Assembly (NCBI RefSeq): GCF_013423955.1
Contig: NZ_JACCKX010000001.1
Span: 558,001 to 622,000 of the forward strand
From: Ottowia beijingensis
GTDB lineage: Bacteria > Pseudomonadota > Gammaproteobacteria > Burkholderiales > Burkholderiaceae_C
Direction: 5' to 3'
Length of the DNA: 64,000 bases
The notes under the pieces were generated by a model. It was not told the DNA's origin. It did not search any database and saw only the letters and a program-made list of their open reading frames with translations. The position numbers were made by a program, and so were the translations under genes. Positions 39,916 through 49,566 of this stretch are shown piece by piece (the first letter of the stretch is position 1; each line of letters starts with the position of its first letter).

Positions 39916-40030
39916 CCCCCTGAGTCGCTGACGCGCCTTCCCCCTCTGCTGCGCGAGGGGAGACAACGCCAGTCGCCGGCGCAGGTCCGGCGACGGCGTT
40001 CGCTGGCATGGCCTGCTCCGCGGCCGTCGG
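39916..40030. repeat. CCCCTGAG-type ~110-bp repeat (copy 2)
   Basis: CCCCCTGAGTCGCTGACGCG, CGACGGCGTTCGCTGGCATG, GCCTGCTCCGCGGCCG. Its right end supplies an ATG (40008) in frame with tolC that is probably not used. Confidence 0.65.
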
Positions 40031-40043
40031 ACTCCCTGGTTTC

Positions 40044-41501
40044 ATGCGACTGGCCTGCACGGCTGCCATCTTGGCCGGGGGCGCGGCGTCCGCGCAGGCG
40101 CAATCGCTGCTGCAGCTGTACCAGACGGCGCATGGCTACGACGCGCCCTACCAGTCGGCGCTGGCCAACGCGCAGGCCAGCCAGGCGCGCGCCGACCAGG
40201 CCCGCGCCGGCCTGTTGCCGCAGGTGGGCCTGCAGGCGGGCGCGCAGCGCAACTGGGCCGAGACCAACGTGGCGGGCCAATCGTCCAGCCGCTCGTTCAA
40301 CGTGCTGAACGGTTCCATCGTCGGTTCGCAGCCGCTGTACCGCCCGGCCAACCGCATCACCTGGGACCAGGGCCAGCGCGCCGCCGAAGCCGCGCGGGTG
40401 CAGCTCCACAGCGTTGAACAGGACCTGATCGTGCGCCTGTCGCAGGCCTACTTCGACGTGCTGGCGGCCGAGGAATCGCTGGCCTTCGTGCGCGCGCTGA
40501 AGGCCGCGGTGGCCGAGCAGCTCGAATCCGCCAAGCGCAACTTCGAGGTCGGCAACGCCACCATCACCGACAGCCGCGAGGCGCAGGCCCGGTTCGATCT
40601 GGCCACGGCGCAGGAGATCGCGGCCGAGAACGACCTGCGGGTGAAGAAGCTGGCGCTGGACCAGCTGGTGGGCCTGACCGGGGTCGACCCGCGCCCGCTG
40701 GCGCAGCCCATCGCGCTGCCGCAGCCCCAGCCGCCCGACGTGAACACCTGGGTCGATCGCGCGGTGAACGAGCACCCCGCCGTGGTGCAGTCGCGCATGG
40801 CGCTCGACATCGCCCGGCTGGAGACTGCCAAGGCCAAGACCGGCCACCTGCCCACGGTGGACCTGCAGGCCAGCGTGGGGCAGAACCGCTACCCGGACGG
40901 CAACCCTTCCGTCAGCGCCGCGCCCAGCGCGCGCTACCGCAGCACCAACGCCGGCGTGGGCGTGGTGCTGAACTGGCCGCTGTTCGCCGGCTTCGCGGTG
41001 GAAAACCGCGTGCGCGAAACCCTGTCGCTGGAGGACAAGGCCCGCGCCGACCTGGAGAACATCCAGCGCACCGTGGCGCAAGCCACGCGCGCGGCCTACT
41101 TCGGCGTGCAGTCGGGCCACGGCCAGGTGGCGGCGCTGGAGGCGGCTGAAGCCTCCAGCCTGACCGCGCTGCAGGCCAACCAGCTCGGCTACCAGGTGGG
41201 CGTGCGCATCAACATCGACGTGCTGAACGCGCAAAGCCAGCTGTACCAGACTCGGCGCGATCTGGCCCGTGCGCGCTACGACGTGCTGGTGGGCCTGCTG
41301 CGCCTGAAGCAGGCCAGCGGCACGCTGAGCGCTGACGATCTGCTGCCCATCAACCAGATGCTGGCGGCCGAGGGCGCCCGCCCGCCGGTGGTGGTGGCGC
41401 CGCTGGCGCCCATGGCCCCCGCGGGCGCAGCCAGTGCGCCCGGTGCCACTGCCCCATCGCCTGCAGACGCCACGCGCCCCGCGCGAGCCGACCGGCGCTG
41501 A
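40044..41501 (+). CDS. tolC: TolC-family outer membrane channel
   Basis: Outer-membrane export channel shared by RND pumps and type I secretion. It is 485 residues from ATG 40044 (MRLACTAAILAGGAASAQAQ), which starts a signal peptide. Two repeated coiled-coil/beta halves are visible (LLQLYQTAHGYDAPYQSALAN onwards; VAQATRAAYFGVQSGHGQVAAL onwards). The typical ALDIARLETAKAKTGHLPTVDL and GVGVVLNWPLFAGFAVENRV are present. The in-frame ATG at 40008 falls in a repeat and is unlikely. It is intact and could serve the pump at 35612-38804. Confidence 0.93.
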   Translation: MRLACTAAILAGGAASAQAQSLLQLYQTAHGYDAPYQSALANAQASQARADQARAGLLPQVGLQAGAQRNWAETNVAGQSSSRSFNVLNGSIVGSQPLYRPANRITWDQGQRAAEAARVQLHSVEQDLIVRLSQAYFDVLAAEESLAFVRALKAAVAEQLESAKRNFEVGNATITDSREAQARFDLATAQEIAAENDLRVKKLALDQLVGLTGVDPRPLAQPIALPQPQPPDVNTWVDRAVNEHPAVVQSRMALDIARLETAKAKTGHLPTVDLQASVGQNRYPDGNPSVSAAPSARYRSTNAGVGVVLNWPLFAGFAVENRVRETLSLEDKARADLENIQRTVAQATRAAYFGVQSGHGQVAALEAAEASSLTALQANQLGYQVGVRINIDVLNAQSQLYQTRRDLARARYDVLVGLLRLKQASGTLSADDLLPINQMLAAEGARPPVVVAPLAPMAPAGAASAPGATAPSPADATRPARADRR

Positions 41502-41629
41502 AGGCACAGCGCGCTGGCATGCCGGCAGGTGCCGCCGCCATGCCGGATGAAGCACGGGCCAGGCGCGCTCCAGGATAAGAGGAAAAACGGGCTACAGAGC
41601 CCGCCCATCAAGCGCTGGCAGCTATCAAA

Positions 41630-42270
41630 TCAGGACTTTCCGGTTTCCACCGTCGGCGCCTGTGCGCGCTTGTCCGGCGCCTCCTCCAGCGCCGCCTCCA
41701 GCCACAGCGCGGCCACGAAGGACTTGTTGAACAGCAGCCACAGCATGATCGGCGCCACGGGCGTCAGCATCAGAAAGCCGAACTGGTAGCCGTAGGCCAC
41801 CACGTCGTTCACCCAGCGCGGGTACTGCAGATAGGCCGCGCCCGAGGCGCCGGACAGGATGACCACGTCGCGCAGCCACTGAAAGCAGATGCCCCAGGCC
41901 TGCACCGGCACCAGCAGCAGGCTGCCGACCAGCCCTTGAGCCACCAGCGCTCGGTGCGCGCGGCCAGCAGCATGGCCCACAGCAGCACCAGGCCGTAGCC
42001 GTAGGTGGGGTAGCTCACCTCCGGCGCCAGCTCGCCCAGCACGTCGCCCGTGGGGCCTTGCATGCGCACCTGCACCAGCGTGTGCAGCACGGCATTCACG
42101 CCCTGTTGCTCGAAGCCGTCGGCCCAGCGGAACAGCGCGTTCATCACCGTGCCCGCCAGCCAGATGGGCGGGGTGGCCAGCCACTTGGCGGCCCAGTACC
42201 ACAGCGGCAGCAGCAGCGCCAGCCAGACGATGGCCAGCAGCAGGAAGCGGCCGATCAGGGTGGCGCGCAT
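41630..42270 (-). CDS. exosortase H-associated membrane protein (one-base frameshift)
   Basis: Polytopic protein that accompanies exosortase H (XrtH); its exact role in sorting IPTL-CTERM proteins is unknown. It starts MRATLIGRFLLLAIVWLALLL, with LPLWYWAAKWLATPP. Later parts read YPTYGYGLVLLWAMLLAARTERWW, then after one base missing at CCC 41933-41935, LKGLVGSLLLVPVQAWGICFQWL and GYQFGFLMLTPVAPIMLWLL. It has about 4-5 helices and ~213 residues. It lies 16 bp after xrtH on the same strand. Confidence 0.8.
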
Positions 42271-42286
42271 CGTCGTGGGCTCCCGC

Positions 42287-42805
42287 TCAGGCCGCGGCCG
42301 CCGCGTTGGTGACGGCCGGTTTCGGGTCGTGCTTGGCCACGTAGCGCATCCACAGCAGCCACACCACCAGCACGTCCAGCATGATGAGCGCCTGCCACAT
42401 GTAGAGGTGGGCGAACTCGAACACCTTGTAGTTCCACTGGCCGAGGAAGAACAGGCTGACGATGCGCAGCAGGTTGACCGACTGCACGGCCAGGAAGCCC
42501 AACCCCAAGCCCCACAGCTTGGCCTTGAAGCTCGACGGAAAGGCCATGATGGCCGCCAGCAGCACGATCATGGCCTCGACGCCGTTGCAGCCCGCCTCGA
42601 TCGACACGCCGAAGCCCGTCTTGGCGCTTTGCAGCACGCGGCCGTAGGAGATGACCGAGGGGTCGATCACGTGCACGATGCCCGCGCTGGCCTTGGCCAG
42701 CAGGCCGGTCCACGGTTGCACCACGGCGGCCTGAACCGGGTTCAGCATCTCGATGCCGAACAGCACGGCCTGGATGACAAGGAAGATGGCGAAGAAGCGG
42801 AACAC
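42287..42805 (-). CDS. xrtH: exosortase H (IPTLxxWG-CTERM-specific)
   Basis: Integral-membrane cysteine transpeptidase-like enzyme thought to process C-terminal sorting signals of exported proteins. It is 172 residues from GTG 42805. Catalytic Cys73 is in EAGCNGVEAMIVLL, Arg114 in VNLLRIVSLFFLGQ and His133 in FAHLYMWQALIM, matching the exosortase triad. Length and flanking partner point to the XrtH type. No IPTL-CTERM substrate gene was seen here. The upstream frame is open to 43003, but that part overlaps waaA and is not family-like. Confidence 0.88.
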   Translation of the reverse strand: MFRFFAIFLVIQAVLFGIEMLNPVQAAVVQPWTGLLAKASAGIVHVIDPSVISYGRVLQSAKTGFGVSIEAGCNGVEAMIVLLAAIMAFPSSFKAKLWGLGLGFLAVQSVNLLRIVSLFFLGQWNYKVFEFAHLYMWQALIMLDVLVVWLLWMRYVAKHDPKPAVTNAAAAA

Positions 42806-42857
42806 GGCGGGTCTTGGGACAGGTGGGCGGCCGGATGGCGATCGGTAATGGACTTTA

Positions 42858-44223
42858 TCAGGGCTGCTTGTTGTGGCGACTTGGTGCAAGCCCTTGCCCG
42901 GCCAGCAGGGCGGCGACCGCATCGGCCGTGCGCGCCGCGGCGCCGCGGTGGGCGCCGGCAAAGCCGAGCGCGGCGCGGCGCATGGCCGCCAGCCCGGCGG
43001 CATCGGCCAGCAGCGCCTGCGCGGCGGCCACGGCGCCCGCCATGTCGGCCACGCGGCGTGCGGCGCCGGCGGCCTCGGCCAGTTCGGCCGCCTGCGCGAA
43101 GTTGAAGGTGTGCGGGCCCATCACCACCGGGCAGCCGCAGGCCGCGGCCTCGATCAGGTTCTGCCCCCAGCGGCGCAAAGCTGCCGCCCAGCAGCGCCAC
43201 ATCGGCCAGGCTGTAATAGAGCGCCATCTCGCCCAGGCTGTCGCCGATCCAGACATCGGCCGCCAGCGCGCCCGTCGGCGGTGCATCGGTCCAGGTGCTG
43301 CGCTGCGCCACCGCCAGGCCCGCATCACGTGCCATCTGCGCCACCTCGGCAAAGCGCTGCGGGTGGCGGGACACGATCAGCCAGAGCGGGCTGGGGCGGG
43401 CGTTCGCTTCATTTTCAGGAGCTGCTCGCGCTTTCCCAGAAAGCGCCAGGGCCTTGATTTGGCCTAGAAACTCACCCTCCTCCCCTTCGCGCGAGCTGGC
43501 CAGCATGACCACCGGCCGGCCCGCCAGCACTGCGCGCCAGCGGCTGGCCTGCGCCTGCTGCGCGGCGTCGGGCTGGGCGTCGAACTTCAGGTTGCCCAGC
43601 ACGCCGACCTGCGGCGCGCCGATGCTGCGAAAGCGCGCCGCGTCGGCCTCGGTCTGCGCGAACACCGCCGTCAACGCACGGTAGGCTGGGCGCAGCAGCC
43701 AGCCGGCGCGCTGGGCGCCGCGCAGCGATTTCTCGGACAGGCGCGCGTTGGCCAGCGCCAGTGGCACACCGCAGGCACGGGCCTCGGCAATGAGGTTCGG
43801 CCAGACCTCGGTCTCCATCAGCACACCCACGTCGGGGCGGAAATGCGCGAAGAAGCGCCGCACCGCGCCCCGCGTGTCCCACGGCTGCCAGACCTGCACG
43901 TCGCCATCGCGCAGCAGCTTGCGCCCCTCGGCCCGCCCGGTGGCGGTGCCGTGCGTGAGCAGCAGGCGCATGCCCGGCAGGCGCTGGCGCAGCGCGGCCA
44001 TCAGGATGGCCGCGGCACGCGTTTCGCCCAGCGACACGGCGTGGACCCACACCAGCGGGCCGTCGCCCACAGGCCGTGCCACGCCGTAGCGGCCAAAACG
44101 CTCCTCGACATGCTCGCCATACCCCGGCTCGGCCACGGCGCGGCGGCGCAGCTTGCGGCGCAGCAGGGGTTGGGCGGCCCAGGCGGCCAGGCTGTAAAGG
44201 GCCCGCACCTCAGGCCATCGCAT
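42858..44223 (-). CDS. waaA: 3-deoxy-D-manno-octulosonic acid (Kdo) transferase (frameshift)
   Basis: WaaA adds Kdo to lipid IVA in LPS synthesis. The N-terminal GT-B domain has VWVHAVSLGETRAAAILMAAL, LLLTHGTATGRAEG and VGVLMETEVWPNLIAEAR; the C-terminal domain has LGNLKFDAQPD, SREGEEGEFL and ADVALLGGSFAPLG. Then the frame shifts by two bases near 43164-43175, and QNLIEAAACGCPVVMGPHTFNFAQ continues to 42858. The total is ~455 residues. Two bases missing, or one extra, both fit. It is adjacent to the exosortase pair. Confidence 0.92.
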
Positions 44224-44230
44224 TCAAAAA

Positions 44231-44313
44231 GATAGCTGCCTGCGCTTTTCACAGGCCGATTTCAGATCATTTTGTCTTGAAATCATTGCCTGACAAGCGC
44301 AAGCCACTATCAA
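44231..44313. repeat. TAGCTGCTTGCGC palindromic repeat (full copy)
   Basis: GATAGCTGCCTGCGCTTTTC, GATTTCAG/CTTGAAATC inner pair, GACAAGCGCAAGCCACTATC. It separates waaA from the phosphomannomutase gene. Confidence 0.75.
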
Positions 44314-44336
44314 TTCGAGAGTATGCCGCGTGCTGC

Positions 44337-45724
44337 TCAATGCGCCGCCGCCCCCACCCGCGCATCCGGTTTCACGCGTTTCAGCAGGGCCAGCATCTCG
44401 CCTTCGATGCGCTGCAGCGCCGCATCGGTGTGCCCTCGAAACGCAGCACCAGCACCGGCGTGGTGTTGCTGGCGCGGATCAGGCCGAAGCCGTCGGGCCA
44501 GTCGATGCGCAGGCCGTCGATTGTCGACACCTGCGCCGGCGCAGCGAACGCCTCGGCCGCCAGCGCCTGCAACTCGGCCGCCAGCCGGTGCGGCTCGCCT
44601 TCGGCGCAGGCCACGTTCAACTCGGGCGTGCTGTGGCTGGTGGGCAGCGCGTTCAGCACGGCGCTCGGGTCGGCGTGGCGGCTCAGGATTTCGAGCAGGC
44701 GGCAACCGGCGTAGGTGCCGTCGTCAAAGCCGTACCAGCGCTCCTTGAAGAAGATGTGGCCGCTCATCTCGCCGCCCAGGGGCGAATCGACCTCTTTCAT
44801 GCGCGCCTTGACCAGCGAATGCCCCGTCTTGTGCATCAGCGGCACGCCGCCCGCTTGCTGGATGGCGGGCGCCAGGCGCTGCGAGCACTTCACGTCGAAC
44901 ACGATGGTGCCGCCCGGCACGCGGCTGAGCACGTCCTGCGCGAACAGCATCATCTGCCGGTCGGGGAAGATGTTCTGCCCATCCTTGGTGACGATGCCAA
45001 GGCGGTCGCCATCGCCGTCGAAGGCCAGGCCCAGTTCGGCATCGGTGGTCTGCAATGCGGCGATCACGTCGCGCAGGTTGTCGGGCTTGCTCGGGTCGGG
45101 GTGGTGGTTGGGGAAGTTGCCGTCAACCTCGCTGAACAGCTCGATCACCTCGCAACCGATGGCGCGGAAGATGCCCGGCGCGCTGGCGCCGGCCACGCCG
45201 TTGCCGCAATCGACCACGATCTTCATCGGCCGCGCCAGTTTCACGTCGCCCGCGATGCGCTCGCGGTAGGCCGGCAGCACGTCCACGCTGCGCACGCGGC
45301 CGCCTGCGCGGCGCTGCCAGCTTTCGGCTTCCATCATGCGGCGCAGCGCCTGAATGTCCTCGCCATGGATCGCGCGGCCGGCCAGCACCATCTTGAAGCC
45401 GTTGTCGTCGCGCGGGTTGTGGCTGCCCGTCACCTGGATGCCGCTGCTGCACAGCGTGGCGGCGGCGAAGTACAGCATCGGCGTGGTGGCCAGGCCGATG
45501 TCGATCACCTCGACCCCCGCCGCCACCAGCCCGCGCACCAGCGCGGCGGACAGGGCCGGGCCGGACAGGCGCCCGTCGCGCCCCACCGCCACGGTTTTCT
45601 CGCCCAGCGCCAGCGCGGTGGTGCCAAAGGCCAGGCCGAGCGCCTCGGCCACCGGTTCGTTGATGGTGGTCGGCGTGGTGCCGCGGATGTCGTAGGCCTT
45701 GAAGATGCTGGGGGTGACTTGCAT
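44337..45724 (-). CDS. phosphomannomutase/phosphoglucomutase (one-base frameshift)
   Basis: Alpha-D-phosphohexomutase (ManB/AlgC type) supplying mannose-1-P or glucose-1-P for surface sugars. It starts MQVTPSIFKAYDIRGTTPTTI. The phosphoserine loop QVTGSHNPRDDNGFKMVL, the metal loop LAFDGDGDRLGIV and the sugar loop GGEMSGHIFFKER are intact. One base is missing at CCC 44433-44435; restored, the end reads FEGHTDAALQRIEGEMLALLK (~462 residues). AlgC-type dual specificity is likely but not certain. Confidence 0.92.
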
Positions 45725-45813
45725 GGGCGCCGATTGTAGGCAGCGGCCCTTCGACGGGGTGCCGTCAGCACCATGTCCGAAAACGGCGAGTCGCCAGCGC
45801 GGCGCTGCCTATC

Positions 45814-47316
45814 ATGCGTTGCATGACGCCCCCTTCACCCTTCGATGCCGACGCCTGCTACCGCGCCGTGGTAGCGCACGACGCACGCTTCGACGGCGCG
45901 TTCTTCATCGGTGTCACCTCCACCGGCATCTACTGCCGCCCCGTGTGCCGCGTGAAGACGCCGCGGCGCGAGAACTGCCGCTTCTTCACCCACGCGGCGC
46001 AGGCCGAAGGCGCCGGCTTTCGCCCCTGCCTGCGCTGCCGTCCCGAGCTGGCGCCGCAGGCGCTGGCCTGGTCGGCGCAGGACGCCTCGGCCCTGCTGGC
46101 GCGGCACGCCGCGCGCCTGCTGGATTCGCCCGATGCCTGGGGTGATGCCGCGCCCAGCGTGGCGGGGCTGGCGGCGCGCCTGGGCGTGAGCGACCGGCAC
46201 CTGCGCCGCGTGTTCGAGGCGGAACTGGGCGTGTCGCCCCTGGCCTGGCTGCAGACGCGCCGCCTGCTGGCCGCCAAGCAGTTGCTGGCCGACACGCGCC
46301 TGCCGATCGCGCAGGTGGCGCTGGCCGCCGGCTTTGCCAGTCTGCGCCGCTTCAACGCCGCCTTGGCCGCGCACTACCGCATGAGCCCGACGGCGCTGCG
46401 GCGCCAGGGCCAGGGCGCGCCGCACGGTGACGGCATCGAAGTCGTTCTGGGCTTTCGGCCGCCGTATGACGTGCAGGCCATGCTGATTTTTCTGCAGCAG
46501 CGCAGCGTGCCCGGCGCGGAGCAGGTCGATGTCGAGGCCGCCACCGTGGCACGCACGCTGCGCCTGCAGGTGGGCCAGCGCGGCATCGGCGGCTGGGTCG
46601 CCTGCCGCTTCGATCCCGGCGCGCACCGGGTGCACGTGCGCGTGGCCGACACGCTGGCACCCGCGCTGCCGCGCGTGATCGCCCGCGTGCGCGCCTGGCT
46701 CGACCTGGACGCCGACCCGGCCGCCATCCACGCCGTGCTGGGCGCCGACTTCCCCAGCGCGGCGGGCGTGCGGGTGCCGGGCACGCTGGACGGCTTCGAG
46801 CTGGCGGTGCGCGCCATCGTCGGCCAGCAGGTCAGCGTGGCCGCGGCGCGCACGCTGACCACGCGGCTGGTGGCGCGCTTCGGTGAGCCGCTGGCCACGC
46901 CGATCGACGGGCTGGCGCGGTTGTTTCCTGCTCCGGCCGCGCTGGCGGGCGCCAGCGGTGACGAACTGGGCCGGCTCGGCCTGGTGCGGCAACGCCAGGC
47001 TGCGCTGCACGCGCTGGCGCGGGCGGTGGATGCCGGGCAGCTGGCGCTGCACGCCGGCGCCGACGTGCCCGCCACCCTGGCCGCCCTCACCGCCCTGCCC
47101 GGCATCGGCGACTGGACGGCGCAGTACATCGCCCTGCGCGCGCTGCGCTGGCCCGATGCCTTCCCGGCCGGCGACGTGGCGCTGCACAAGGCGCTGGGGG
47201 TGTCAAGCCAGCGCCACCGCGCCCGCGCCGCGCAAGCGCTGGCCGAGCGCTGGCGGCCGTGGCGCGGCTACGCCGCCGTGCGGGCGTGGCAAACCAAAGA
47301 AGTATCAATTTCATAG
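45814..47316 (+). CDS. Ada/AlkA fusion: methyl-DNA regulator with 3-methyladenine glycosylase
   Basis: Bifunctional alkylation-damage protein, 500 residues and intact. The N-terminal Ada zinc domain has GIYCRPVCRVKTPRRENCRF and FRPCLRCRPELAP (four Cys). An AraC-type HTH follows (VAGLAARLGVSDRHLRRVFE). The C-terminal AlkA part has its N-domain (VVLGFRPPYDVQAMLIFL) and the HhH-GPD region with LTALPGIGDWTAQYIALRALRWPDAF and the catalytic Asp in PAGDVALHKAL. The start could be 45814 or 45823. ogt follows, so the pair forms an alkylation-repair unit. Confidence 0.93.
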   Translation: MRCMTPPSPFDADACYRAVVAHDARFDGAFFIGVTSTGIYCRPVCRVKTPRRENCRFFTHAAQAEGAGFRPCLRCRPELAPQALAWSAQDASALLARHAARLLDSPDAWGDAAPSVAGLAARLGVSDRHLRRVFEAELGVSPLAWLQTRRLLAAKQLLADTRLPIAQVALAAGFASLRRFNAALAAHYRMSPTALRRQGQGAPHGDGIEVVLGFRPPYDVQAMLIFLQQRSVPGAEQVDVEAATVARTLRLQVGQRGIGGWVACRFDPGAHRVHVRVADTLAPALPRVIARVRAWLDLDADPAAIHAVLGADFPSAAGVRVPGTLDGFELAVRAIVGQQVSVAAARTLTTRLVARFGEPLATPIDGLARLFPAPAALAGASGDELGRLGLVRQRQAALHALARAVDAGQLALHAGADVPATLAALTALPGIGDWTAQYIALRALRWPDAFPAGDVALHKALGVSSQRHRARAAQALAERWRPWRGYAAVRAWQTKEVSIS

Positions 47317-47358
47317 CTGTCCGCGCTTGATGGACGGCGGCTCAACGAGGTTTTGACC

Positions 47359-47923
47359 ATGAAACACCATCTGCACACCGCACACGCCCTGTGCGGCACC
47401 CCGCTGGGCGATCTGCTGCTGGCCGCCACGCCGCAGGCCTGTGCGGCGCCTGGTTCACCGAGGGCCATAAGGACAGCCCGGCCTGGGCCGAATGGGGAGC
47501 GCCCGAGCCCGGTCACCCCGCGCTGGCCGGGGCGATGCGCCAGCTGGACGCGTACTTCGCCGGCCGGCGCGTGCACTTCGACGTGCCACTGGATCTGTCG
47601 AGCGGAACACCGTTCCAGCAAACCGTGTGGCGCGCCTTGCTGGCCATCGAAGCCGGCCAGTCGCAAAGCTACCGCCAGGTCGCCGAACGCATCGGCCGCC
47701 CGGCTGCCGTGCGCGCGGTCGGCACCGCCGTCGGCGCCAATCCGCTCAGCATCTTCGTGCCCTGCCACCGCGTGCTGGGCAGCCGCGGGCGCTGACAGGC
47801 TACGCCGGCGGCCTGGCGCGCAAGGCGGCGCTGCTGCGGCTGGAGGGCTGGACCATCGACACGCCCGCAAGCGGCGGCGCGCCAGCCGCCACCCTGCGCC
47901 CGCAGCCGCCCGGCCGCGCCTGA
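47359..47923 (+). CDS. ogt: methylated-DNA-[protein]-cysteine S-methyltransferase (two one-base frameshifts)
   Basis: Suicide repair protein that removes O6-methylguanine. The active site FVPCHRVLG and SSGTPFQQTVWRALLAIEAGQSQSYRQVAERIG with AVRAVGTAVGANPL are in the middle frame. The start (MKHHLHTAHALCGTPLGDLLL) and the end (LTGYAGGLARKAALLRLEGW) are in other frames. One G each at 47436-47437 and 47787-47789 restores ~188 residues. It is 42 bp after the Ada/AlkA gene. Confidence 0.93.
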
Positions 47924-48003
47924 GACATGGTTGCGCCCGCCGCATCCATCCCGCACGCATCCAGCAACCTGCCGCGCCGCCCGCGGCCCCATACTTCGCG
48001 CCC

Positions 48004-48885
48004 ATGTCTGCCGCCGTCGCCGTCGAATTCATCCTGCTGGCCGCCATCTGGGGCGCGTCGTTCCTGTTCATGCGGCTGGGCACGCTGGAGTTCGGCCCGC
48101 TGCCGACGGCCGGCGTGCGCGTGGCCATCGCGGCACTGGCGCTGCTGCCGGTGATGTTGGCGCGTGGCCTGTGGCCGCAGCTGCGCCAGCACTGGAAGCC
48201 GGTGCTGTTCTGCGGCGTCATCAATTCGGCCATTCCATTCGCGCTGTTCAGCTTCGCGCTGCTGTCGATCAGCACCGGCCTGTCGTCCATCCTGAACGCC
48301 ACGGTGCCGCTGTTCGGCGCGCTGGTGGCCTGGGCCTGGCTGGGCGACCGGCCAGGCGCCTCGCGCACGCTGGGGCTGGTCATCGGCTTCATCGGCGTGG
48401 CGCTGCTCACCTGGGGCAAGGCCAGCTTCACGCCCAATGCATCGGGCTTCAGCCCGGCCTGGGGCGTGGCCGCGTGCCTGCTGGCCACCATCAGCTATGC
48501 CGTGTCGGCCAGCTACACGCGCCGCTACCTGACGGGCCTGAACCCACTGATGTCGGCCACCGGCAGCCAGATCGGCGCGGCGCTGGGGCTGGCGATTCCA
48601 TCGCTGCTGCTGTGGCCGTCGCAGCCACCCAGCGCCACAGCCTGGGGCGCGCTGCTCGCGTTGGGCGTGCTGTGCACCGCGGTGGCCTACGTGCTGTACT
48701 TCCGCCTGATCGACCGGCTGGGCCCGGCGCGGGCCATCACGGTCACCTTCACCATTCCGGTGTTCGCGGTGTTCTATGGCGTGGCGCTGCTGGGCGAAAC
48801 CGTGACGCCGTGGATGCTGTTCTGCGGCGCCATCGTGCTGTGCGGCACGGCACTGGCCACGGGCGTCGTCAAGCTGCGAATTTAG
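48004..48885 (+). CDS. EamA-family (DMT) transporter
   Basis: Inner-membrane permease with ten predicted helices and two EamA domains, 293 residues, intact. It begins MSAAVAVEFILLAAIWGASFLFMRLG, with ALLSISTGLSSILNATVPLFGALVAWAWLGDR in the first half and ARAITVTFTIPVFAVFYGVALLGE in the second. The substrate, often amino acids or metabolites, is not predictable. Its stop overlaps the ribE stop tail to tail. Confidence 0.92.
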   Translation: MSAAVAVEFILLAAIWGASFLFMRLGTLEFGPLPTAGVRVAIAALALLPVMLARGLWPQLRQHWKPVLFCGVINSAIPFALFSFALLSISTGLSSILNATVPLFGALVAWAWLGDRPGASRTLGLVIGFIGVALLTWGKASFTPNASGFSPAWGVAACLLATISYAVSASYTRRYLTGLNPLMSATGSQIGAALGLAIPSLLLWPSQPPSATAWGALLALGVLCTAVAYVLYFRLIDRLGPARAITVTFTIPVFAVFYGVALLGETVTPWMLFCGAIVLCGTALATGVVKLRI

Positions 48886-49521
48886 GAGCTGCCGGCGCCC
48901 GCCACGCCTGCGCTGGAGAGCATTCTCTCCACATAACGGGCGATCAGGTCGATCTCCAGATTGACCGCAGCGCCCACCGCCAGCGCATGCAGCGCGGTGT
49001 TCTGCACCGTGTGCGGAATCAGGTTGATGCTGAACTCGCAGCCCTCGGCCGTGTCGCTCACCCGGTTCACCGTCAGGCTCACGCCGTTGACCGTGATCGA
49101 GCCCTTGTACGCCAGGTATTTCGCCAGCTCGCGCGGCGCCAGCACGCGCAGCTCCCAGCTCGCCCACGGGGGCAAAGTGCGTGACCTGGCCGATGCCGTC
49201 CACATGGCCCGAGACTATGTGCCCACCCAGGCGGTCGTGCGCGCGCAGGGCTTTTTCGAGGTTGATGGGCCCGGGCTGGTCGAGCCCCGCCGTGCGCGCC
49301 AGCGATTCGGCCGAGATGTCGATGGCGAAGCGCCCGGTCGCGGCGTCGATCTGCGTGGCCGTCATGCAGGCGCCGTTGAGCGCGATACTGTCGCCCAGGC
49401 CCACGTCATCCAGATAGCCGGCGGGCGTCTCGATCAGCAACTGCTTGCCATGCGCGCCGCTGTCGCCCAATGCCCGCACTTCAACGATGCGGCCAACCGC
49501 GGTGATGATGCCCGTGAACAT
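48882..49521 (-). CDS. ribE: riboflavin synthase alpha chain (two-base deletion)
   Basis: RibE converts two 6,7-dimethyl-8-ribityllumazines to riboflavin. Two lumazine-binding barrels: MFTGIITAVGRIVEVRAL with GDSIALNGACMTAT and, in the second half, KYLAYKGSITVNGVSLTVNRV. The frame breaks near 49158-49162, where GAGC replaces an expected GAGAGC; restoring two bases gives VGESWELRVLAPRELAKYL and ~213 residues. The start ATG abuts a terminator hairpin that follows two upstream tRNA genes. Confidence 0.93.
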
Positions 49522-49524
49522 GAA

Positions 49525-49555
49525 AAACCCCGCAAATCAAGGACTTGCGGGGTTT
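49525..49555 (-). terminator. hairpin directly upstream of the ribE start
   Basis: On the minus strand an 11-bp AAACCCCGCAA/TTGCGGGGTTT stem (9-base loop) is followed by TTC and the ribE ATG. It follows tRNA-Arg, so it probably ends the tRNA transcript. Its closeness to the ribE start could also affect ribE translation. Confidence 0.7.
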
Positions 49556-49566
49556 CTCAAAGAAAG

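Noticed and set aside
49522..49566. FMN riboswitch upstream of ribE
   Set aside because: The space between ribE and tRNA-Arg is only ~45 bp and is filled by a simple terminator hairpin; the RFN element is far larger.
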